From positions 315,533 to 379,532 of the forward strand of contig CAXIPT010000001.1 of assembly GCA_964030475.1 (NCBI GenBank): a DNA stretch of 64,000 nt, given 5' to 3'. Of the stretch, positions 57,914 to 64,000 are shown piece after piece. Origin of the DNA: Tethya wilhelma (Eukaryota > Porifera > Demospongiae > Tethyida > Tethyidae). A program made the position numbers and the translations under genes. The notes beneath the pieces are model-generated. The model ran no database searches and was not told where the DNA came from. It was given only the letters and a program-made list of their open reading frames with translations. The first letter of the stretch is position 1; every line of letters begins with the position of its first letter.

Positions 57914-60900
57914 CTAGTGGAATTCCAATTCCACATCACATCCTTTGGATGTTTGTAGAATTATTAATTCCACTTCGTGGCAAGGCTGCATATATGACAT
58001 TGTATTGTTTAAAGACTCACCAAAATGTGCCCCAAAAGCAAGAATCTGATTGTTATCTGCACCCAAATCAGAAATTGGTTTGTGATAAAACCTTTCGAAA
58101 GTCGACTCTCTGGTCCAACCAGCCAACTTGAGGATATCCGATGTTGACATGCCAGCCAATCTGGCAGAGGAGGAGGCGGCTGCCCGGGTAGAATGCGCCT
58201 TAAAGACCCCTGTATCTACTCCAGCCTCTTCTAGAAGATCTTTTAGCCAACGGGCAATGGAACTTGATGTCACTGGATTGTGGGGTTTTCGAGATGAGAT
58301 GAAAAGAGGTTGAGATTCTGCGGACCTATCCCTGTAAGTTGATGTCTCTGACTCGTAGCGTTTCAAGGTTTCAACAGGACACAAAAGAGGATCTTCCTTG
58401 AAACTCAGAAACATTGCTTCACGAGGAGCTCCAGACCTTCTGGTTTTAGTGAGACCAGGAATTTTAAACAACACACCTTCACTCTTATACACTCTGAATC
58501 TCAGATCCAATGCCTTCAGATCTGAACTTCTGGATGCATTTGACAAGGCCAGTAGCATAGCTAGCCTTTTGTGAAGAGGAACTCGGTTGTTAGGATCAGC
58601 CAAGAACTTGACCACCACAGACACATTCCAAACATTCTGATATCTGGGTGCTGGAGGACGGCTATTAAAAACACCTTGGAGTAGCTTGCACACCAAAGGG
58701 TGTTGCCCAACTGGGTAACCCTCCACAGGAGGTAGTGTTGCAGATAGAGCAGAGCGGTAAGAATTAAGAGTAGAGTACTGTTTACCGTTGTGAAACTCTT
58801 TAGTAAGAAATTCCAGAATCAAACTAATAGATGGAGTAAGGGGATTTCTACCCCGTTCCTGACACCAGCGACACCAGCGGTTCCATGAGGATGAGTAACT
58901 CTTCTCAGTACTCTTCCTCCACGATGCACACAACAGCTTGAAGACGTCGTCAGAAAGCTCGTCAACTCTGCTTCCTTGCCGGAGACTCTCCAGGCGACCA
59001 ACTGGAGTTGGCCCTGAACCATTAGTGGGTGAGGGTCCCCTCTTGGGTTCAGCAGTGTTGTGTGGGACATTGGTAGAAGCACTGGGAGATCGATGGTCAT
59101 TTCCAGGAGTAGCGGAAACCATATTTGTGAACGCCATAAAGGCGTGATGAGGGTTGCCCTCACGACCTGATCCTCCTTGATCTTGTTTAGCACCCTGCCA
59201 ATCAGGATAAATGGTGGAAAGGCATATGGAATCAACTTGTTCCATCTCTGAGCCAGAGCATCTATGGCCTCTGCTTTGGGATCTGGTTTGAAACTGAAAA
59301 ACCTGGAGAGTTGAGAATTGTGTCTTGCCGCAAAAAGGTCTATTTCGCAGGGCCCCCATCTGTGTGTTAGAGCGGTAAAAATCGTGGCATCCAGTCTCCA
59401 ATCGCTTGAATCGAGACTCTTCCGAGACTCCCTGTCTGCTCTCAAATTCAGTTTCCCGGGAATGTGTTCCGCTCTGATCGTCAGCTTCCTCCTCAGGCAC
59501 CACTCCCAAATCTCTAGGGCGAGGTTTGAGAGTTGAGGGGACACCGTCCCCCCTTTGTGATTGAGATAAGCAATCGCGGTGCTGTTGTCGATCAACAGAA
59601 GAATGTGTTGGTCTCTGAGGTGAGAGGCATAAGTCTGAAGAGCCAGGAAGGAAGCCTTCAACTCCAGTACATTGATGTGATTTTGAGCTTCGTGAAATGT
59701 CCACGGTCCCCCTGTCTGGGATTCTTCGCAGCTCGCACCCCATCCTGATGTTGAAGCATCCGAGGTGATCGTTATCCTCGCTGTCGGGGGTACAATGGGT
59801 CTCCCGTTCCACTGACGAAGCTGGCTTGTCCAACAAAGAAGATCTTTGCGAGCTTCTCTGCTCAGATTCAAGGTCCCGTCGTATGACTTGTGCTGACGGA
59901 GGATCTGATTCTTCAATCGCTGAAGACCTCTGTAATGTAAAGCAGCTTGGAGAACAGCTGGAGAGGTAGATGTCATCAGCCCTATGATGTGGGAGAGGTC
60001 CCTGGCTGACACTTGTGTCATATTCAGGAGGTGGCGGCATTCCTTGAGTATCTTCTGCAATTTCTCCTCTGGGAGAGACAGGGTCATGTTGACTGAATTC
60101 ACGACAAACCCCAAAAACTCTATCACTTGACATGGATCGAGAAGGCATTTCTTCAAGTTCAGAACAAAGCCTAGATCCTCCAGGAGCTGAATCACCGTCT
60201 GAGTATGCTGTCGTAGCTTCTCCGGGGACTCTGCCATTACCAGAATATCGTCTAGATAAATCAGTAGACGAATACCTAGTCTTCTCAACTGCGCAACAAC
60301 CGGACGCAGGAGTTTGGTGAAGACTCTCGGAGCAATGGAGAGTCCAAATGGGAGAACTTTGAACTGGAAACGCCTCTTGTTCCACGAGAATCTTAGGAAC
60401 TTTCTGTGGGACTTGTTGATAGGGACAGTGAGATAAGCGTCCTTTAAATCGATCTTGGCCATGAAATCGTTTTTCCGAAGAACATCCTTGAGATTCATGA
60501 TACTCTCCATCTTGAAGTGTGGGGAGGTCAGGAAGGTGTTCAGCTTCTTTAGATTGATAATGGGACGCCATCCTCCATCCTTTTTGGGAACCGCAAAGAG
60601 GGGACTGTAAAAACCCCCCCGGTTCTGAGACCTCCTCTATGGCCTCCTTGTTCCACAGCTCGAGGACTTCCTTGTTCAGAATCTCTTCTTGTTCCGATGA
60701 CAATGTGGGATTTTCTACTGGTGGAGAACATCCAGGATTCTGTGAAAATTCCAAAACAAGCCCTTTGACTGCCTGTAAGATCCACTTGTTGTCCGTTATC
60801 TTGTGCCAGGCCGGTAAGAAGTGAGACAGTCTCCCGCCCACTTGGTTGGGTGGATGAATTAATGGTTGGTTGCCGGAGGTTTTCCTTTTTGTTGGTAGGG

Positions 60901-61300
60901 GGCTGACCTCCCTGACTGGCTTTGGCCGTATTTTCTCCTTGGGTAATTGCTTGCCCTGAAGATACATTGGTTTGGGAATTGGTGGGCGTACGGCTTTGGG
61001 GGCTGGGAGCTCGAGGCGTTGCCGTACTTGTTTCCCCCCGAGCTCTTGCCCAAAAAACGATTCTGAGGAGTAGTTTTCGAGGAAGGATTTGATTTCGGCC
61101 GGAACCTCAATCCCTGTTTCTGTGGAATAGTAACTGTCTGGGTCGAAATCGTCATCGCTATCTTCGTCGTCAGAAAGTACAACCGGGTCAGATGAGGGGG
61201 ACTCAGAGCGACGAGGGCGTTTGGTCTGGGGAGGGCCCTCCGATACACTAGTTAAAGGTTGGTAGGAGGGAATGGCCGCAAGTCCAGAGATTGTTGGCAT
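57914..61300 (-). CDS. DIRS frame a: ORF1 (gag-like) N-terminal part and tyrosine recombinase C-terminal part
   Basis: One frame stays open for 1,128 codons from ATG 61300 to the stop at 57914. The first 200 or so residues are a Ser/Pro/Asp-rich gag-like region (SDDEDSDDDFDPDSYYS). The last 320 or so residues are a tyrosine recombinase: N-terminal SAM-like helices, catalytic Arg in SNASRSSDLKAL, HSTRAAASSSA box, a Gly-Trp before the helix, and nucleophile Tyr in FERFYHK. The middle of this frame is not meaningful protein, because the reverse transcriptase is encoded there in another frame. It is therefore best read as two separate products, or as products joined by frameshifting. Confidence 0.75.
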   Translation of the reverse strand: MPTISGLAAIPSYQPLTSVSEGPPQTKRPRRSESPSSDPVVLSDDEDSDDDFDPDSYYSTETGIEVPAEIKSFLENYSSESFFGQELGGKQVRQRLELPAPKAVRPPIPKPMYLQGKQLPKEKIRPKPVREVSPLPTKRKTSGNQPLIHPPNQVGGRLSHFLPAWHKITDNKWILQAVKGLVLEFSQNPGCSPPVENPTLSSEQEEILNKEVLELWNKEAIEEVSEPGGFLQSPLCGSQKGWRMASHYQSKEAEHLPDLPTLQDGEYHESQGCSSEKRFHGQDRFKGRLSHCPYQQVPQKVPKILVEQEAFPVQSSPIWTLHCSESLHQTPASGCCAVEKTRYSSTDLSRRYSGNGRVPGEATTAYSDGDSAPGGSRLCSELEEMPSRSMSSDRVFGVCREFSQHDPVSPRGEIAEDTQGMPPPPEYDTSVSQGPLPHHRADDIYLSSCSPSCFTLQRSSAIEESDPPSAQVIRRDLESEQRSSQRSSLLDKPASSVERETHCTPDSEDNDHLGCFNIRMGCELRRIPDRGTVDISRSSKSHQCTGVEGFLPGSSDLCLSPQRPTHSSVDRQQHRDCLSQSQRGDGVPSTLKPRPRDLGVVPEEEADDQSGTHSRETEFESRQGVSEESRFKRLETGCHDFYRSNTQMGALRNRPFCGKTQFSTLQVFQFQTRSQSRGHRCSGSEMEQVDSICLSTIYPDWQGAKQDQGGSGREGNPHHAFMAFTNMVSATPGNDHRSPSASTNVPHNTAEPKRGPSPTNGSGPTPVGRLESLRQGSRVDELSDDVFKLLCASWRKSTEKSYSSSWNRWCRWCQERGRNPLTPSISLILEFLTKEFHNGKQYSTLNSYRSALSATLPPVEGYPVGQHPLVCKLLQGVFNSRPPAPRYQNVWNVSVVVKFLADPNNRVPLHKRLAMLLALSNASRSSDLKALDLRFRVYKSEGVLFKIPGLTKTRRSGAPREAMFLSFKEDPLLCPVETLKRYESETSTYRDRSAESQPLFISSRKPHNPVTSSSIARWLKDLLEEAGVDTGVFKAHSTRAAASSSARLAGMSTSDILKLAGWTRESTFERFYHKPISDLGADNNQILAFGAHFGESLNNTMSYMQPCHEVELIILQTSKGCDVELEFH
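58819..60620 (-). CDS. DIRS frame b: reverse transcriptase and RNase H
   Basis: The frame enters near a CCGGGGGGGTTTTT run (about 60612-60625) and runs to a stop at 58819. Reverse transcriptase signatures: FAVPKKDGGWRPI near the start, KIDLKDAYLTVPI, VLPFGLSIAPRVFT, and LIYLDDILV (catalytic YLDD). RNase H of the DIRS kind: ITSDASTSGWGA, LELKASFLAL, IDNSTAIAYLN and a distal ADRESR. It ends with the VQGQLQLVAWRVSG segment that precedes the recombinase in DIRS elements, then overlaps the recombinase frame. Relative to frame a it needs a +1 (or -2) shift at entry. Confidence 0.85.
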
Positions 61301-61425
61301 GGGGGCCTGAGAGGTATGCAGGTAAAAGGGGGGGTGGCACCCATTGGAATGGAGACCTAAAGGGTAACCATAAACACAAGGTCAAGACACTGTTGATGTA
61401 CTTGTGATCTGCAGATTAGTTTAGA

Positions 61426-62300
61426 TAATGTTTAGCACCCGTTGGCATGGGGACCTGCGGGGTGAACTAAACTCTAGGTTATATGTTTAGCACCCGTTGG
61501 CATGGGGACCTGCGGGGTGAACTAAACCCTAGNGCTGGGAGCTCGAGGCGTTGCCGTACTTGTTTCCCCCCGAGCTCTTGCCCAAAAAACGATTCTGAGG
61601 AGTAGTTTTCGAGGAAGGATTTGATTTCGGCCGGAACCTCAATCCCTGTTTCTGTGGAATAGTAACTGTCTGGGTCGAAATCGTCATCGCTATCTTCGTC
61701 GTCAGAAAGTACAACCGGGTCAGATGAGGGGGACTCAGAGCGACGAGGGCGTTTGGTCTGGGGAGGGCCCTCCGATACACTAGTTAAAGGTTGGTAGGAG
61801 GGAATGGCCGCAAGTCCAGAGATTGTTGGCATGGGGGCCTGAGAGGTATGCAGGTAAAAGGGGGGGTGGCACCCATTGGAATGGAGACCTAAAGGGTAAC
61901 CATAAACACAAGGTCAAGACACTGTTGATGTACTTGTGATCTGCAGATTAGTTTAGATAATGTTTAGCACCCGTTGGCATGGGGACCTGCGGGGTGAACT
62001 AAACTCTAGGTTATATGTTTAGCACCCGTTGGCATGGGGACCTGCGGGGTGAACTAAACCCTAGGTTCAATAGATTAAATGTTTAGCACCCATTGGCATG
62101 GGGACCTGCGGGGTGAACTAAACTCTAGGTTATATGTTTAGCACCCGTTGGCATGGGGACCTGCGGGGTGGACTAAACCCTAGATCAAAGATTAAATGTT
62201 TAGCACCCGTTGGCATGGGGACCTGCGGGGTGGACTAAACTCATGATTTTTGTTTAGCACCCGTCGGCATGGGGACCTGCGGGGTGTACTAAACTCATGA
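61426..62300 (-). repeat. Tandem leader repeats of the DIRS element, about 54-60 bp unit
   Basis: Repeated unit (plus strand) GTTTAGCACCCGTTGGCATG, then GGGACCTGCGGGGTG and ACTAAAC. About six genuine copies sit upstream of ORF1; two more arise from the duplicated block. Each unit can fold: GTTTAG/CTAAAC and CACCC/GGGTG pair. In element sense each unit carries CCCCATGCCAACGGGTGC, an ATG in the same context as the main ORF1 start. Confidence 0.85.
61534..62064 (-). repeat. Second layout of ORF1 start and leader across the N at 61533
   Basis: Matches 61002-61532 with no difference that I noticed, including the ORF1 ATG (61832 against 61300). It is cut at its 3' side by the contig join, so only about the first 99 codons of ORF1 are present here. 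Confidence 0.85.
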
Positions 62301-62972
62301 TTGACAGGTTGTTCTTGAAGAGTGAGTATAAACAAATCACCTTGAGTCGGAGGGAAGGTGCCCGGGATCGTTGGCCCCATACTTGTGAAGTAGTTGGTTG
62401 TGGGCACGGGTGCACCTGTACTGCTTCCAACATGGCGGTTCGCTGTTCCCGCCAAACCGAGGATGTAGTTCAAGCTCATGTTCCAAACCGTCCAGAAAAA
62501 CCGTGGGAGTATGATAACCTGGACTTGAAATAGATTGACAAACTTAGGTGAACTATAGAAAACTTTGACGTTCTCAAAATCTTTCCTTGCCACAGAGCAA
62601 ATTTGCGTACCTGTCCAGCGTGAGCAAATTTTTTAGGCCGCCTAAGAGCACGTGCTCTCTCGTTTATAACGCATGCGCGTTGAACAATAATTTAATAATC
62701 TTTAAATATTTGCTGTCTTTTACGTGACTTCCGGGCGGAAGTAGGCCAAATACAATGTCATATATGCAGCCTTGCCACGAAGTGGAATTATTAATACCAT
62801 TACTAGTGATTTTGACATTGTATTGCTAAAAATCAAGTTTGAACTCAAATAATTATCATAACAGCAATTAAATAAACAAATTGGGAACAAAAAAACACAC
62901 ACAACATAATAGATTTTAGACCAGCTGATTTTCACTCCCTGCAGAGGCACAAGTGATAAACCATCAGTACAC

Positions 62973-63605
62973 TCAATCATTTTCAACCATCTTCTTGGCC
63001 AGTTCCACAATGTCAGCGTAAACCTTGGTGTTAGCGTTGACTCCCCAGATGAAGTCCAGGTGATCGTACTCTGAGATGTTCTTGTGGTAGATGACAGTGG
63101 AGTTGATGAGGGGAATGAGTCCTGCTACGTCAGTGGGATCAGCGAGCCAGTCCTTACCACCAGTGAAGAGAGCAGTGGGGACATTCAGAGTAGACACATT
63201 GTAGGGTGGAGACTGGGCCTNCGAGAGAGAGAGAGAGAGAGAGAGAGAATGTCTGAAGAGTGAAATCTCTCAAAAAGGGTCAGTTTTCAAATACAACAAC
63301 AAGAGGAAACTACTCCATCTGGTCTGAGAACATAATATTGTCTCAAAGTGTCTTTTCTTTGAGGTTTCTACTCTTGATATGATCTTCTCACCTGCCCATA
63401 ACGTTTCTGATTCTCCTTCTTTCCATAATCATACATAGCAAATCTACCAGACTTTGATTCCTGCAGTGGAACAGTCATTACCAGTATCACAAGATATAGG
63501 GATCACAAACCACGCCCCTCCCCACACACGTACCTGAGAGAAGTGAACAGCATTCTTGACGGAGGTCCCAGCAGGGGTGTGGGTGTAGTAGACTGGTAGT
63601 CTCGT
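62973..63605 (-). CDS. Acid lipase (lysosomal/gastric lipase family), 3' exons
   Basis: Exons 63605-63534, 63460-63392 and 63218-62973 (TGA at 62973-62975), all phase 0. The first encodes YYTHTPAGTSVKNAVHFSQ, the second FAMYDYGKKENQKRYGQ and the third the C-terminal catalytic part: VPTALFTGGKDWLADPTD with the catalytic Asp, and ISEYDHLDFIWG with the catalytic His. These match the AB-hydrolase lipases LIPA/LIPF, which cleave cholesteryl esters and triglycerides in the lysosome or gut lumen. The nucleophile exon lies beyond the window. A GA tract and the N at 63221 lie at the last acceptor. Confidence 0.85.
63222..63249. repeat. GA microsatellite next to N
   Basis: (GA)n right of the N at 63221, within the acceptor tract of the last lipase exon. 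Confidence 0.8.
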
Positions 63606-64000
63606 CTGTGCAAACACACCATTTACAACTCAATACAATTAATGTCAACTGTATTGCTTTACCCTAGCTTTTGTTCTAATCACAATAGTTCCTACATATT
63701 CCAATAACTGACAAATTATAGGAACAGGTATCAAGTTCTACAGTAGACATGCTGGTATTCCCTCACATACAGGCGCTCTATAATATTATGCTATGTCATT
63801 ACTAAGTGATGACATTTGAGGCTCTCTACCTCCTGCACACTCAGGCTTATGATACAGGGGATTTTTTGAAGGGGAGGAATACAGCATATTGGGGATACCT
63901 ACCCACTTCCATTGATAGCTACTATTGACATATGCTAACATGATGATTGAGAGTGACTTGTACAATGAATGGAGATTCAGAAACTTGTTTGAAACATTAA
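63606..64000. other. Intron of the lipase gene
   Basis: AT-rich sequence upstream (minus sense) of exon 63605-63534. I see no further lipase exon before the window ends. Confidence 0.5.

Larger units (their letters stand above)
56136..62796 (-). mobile_element. DIRS-type tyrosine-recombinase retrotransposon
   Basis: Encodes reverse transcriptase, RNase H and a tyrosine recombinase on the minus strand. Inverted terminal repeats lie at 56206-56339 and 62625-62759. An internal complementary region at 56621-56744 is the reverse complement of the outermost left end (56136-56215) joined to that of the right end (62755-62796), the hallmark of DIRS elements. No target duplication is apparent. Two internal blocks are laid out twice across single Ns (56228-57497 = 57499-58768; 61002-61532 = 61534-62064). 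Without them the element is about 4.9 kb. It lies between the Cys-repeat gene and the lipase gene. Confidence 0.9.

Noticed and set aside
58819..60620. Frame-a translation over the reverse transcriptase region as functional protein
   Set aside because: All reverse transcriptase and RNase H motifs are in frame b; the frame-a text there shows no domain.
61426..62300. Second candidate for a CRISPR-like array (palindromic units)
   Set aside because: The short segments between units are variants of the same sequence, not unique spacers, and the array is the leader of a retrotransposon.

Overview
This is a piece of an animal nuclear genome. Genes are split by short GT-AG introns, and intergenic DNA and introns are AT-rich and full of dinucleotide microsatellites and short inverted-repeat transposons. 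Recognisable products include metazoan signalling adaptors (FRS2-like), TMTC O-mannosyltransferases, NUP37, an acid lipase, and a very large death-domain/ROCO-type signalling protein. Compact introns, many CA/GT and GA/CT tracts, abundant miniature elements and ROCO/ZU5/death-domain architecture suggest an early-branching metazoan, most likely a demosponge such as Amphimedon. That assignment is inference, not proof. Single N characters (1252, 2544, 4580, 17649, 26674, 31532, 41381, 49404, 57498, 61533, 63221) and a 46-N run (41463-41508) mark contig joins. Several joins are flanked by near-identical sequence laid out twice.

Region 1 (483-21065, minus strand): a chain of about 21 exons whose splice phases all agree gives one reading frame of about 2,136 residues: two ubiquitin-like domains, a TAK1-like kinase, an Ig-like domain, a small helical region, a Roc-COR GTPase, a second Ig-like domain, ZU5, UPA, death domain and a C-terminal SAM. 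A second UPA-end/death-domain/linker set lies at 1304-2543. The introns hold many terminal-inverted-repeat miniature elements, one nested inside another. Two elements (3784-4431 and 22660-22746) share termini and have 9-bp target duplications.

Region 2 (25519-46203): two FRS2-like PTB adaptors, one with three tandem PTB domains (plus strand) and one myristoylatable with a single PTB (minus strand), flank three TMTC paralogues. TMTC-A is on the minus strand (27943-34908). TMTC-B (35337-39300) and TMTC-C (39539-44112) are on the plus strand. The paralogues carry blocks of near-identical DNA in otherwise diverged exons, which looks like gene conversion. TMTC-A is partly duplicated across a contig join, with an inversion breakpoint inside exon 2. 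TMTC-B has two 1-bp insertions in exon 1. Exon 3 of TMTC-C lies on the wrong strand.

Region 3 (46204-51495) is essentially gene-free, with microsatellites and a 715-bp inverted-repeat element. Region 4 holds NUP37 (minus) in a head-to-head pair with an uncharacterised Cys/acidic-repeat protein gene (plus). Region 5 (about 56136-62796) is a DIRS-type tyrosine-recombinase retrotransposon on the minus strand with inverted terminal repeats, an internal complementary region, overlapping frames and a tandem leader repeat that supplies many tiny upstream ORFs. Region 6 is the 3' end of an acid lipase gene (minus) that runs out of the window.
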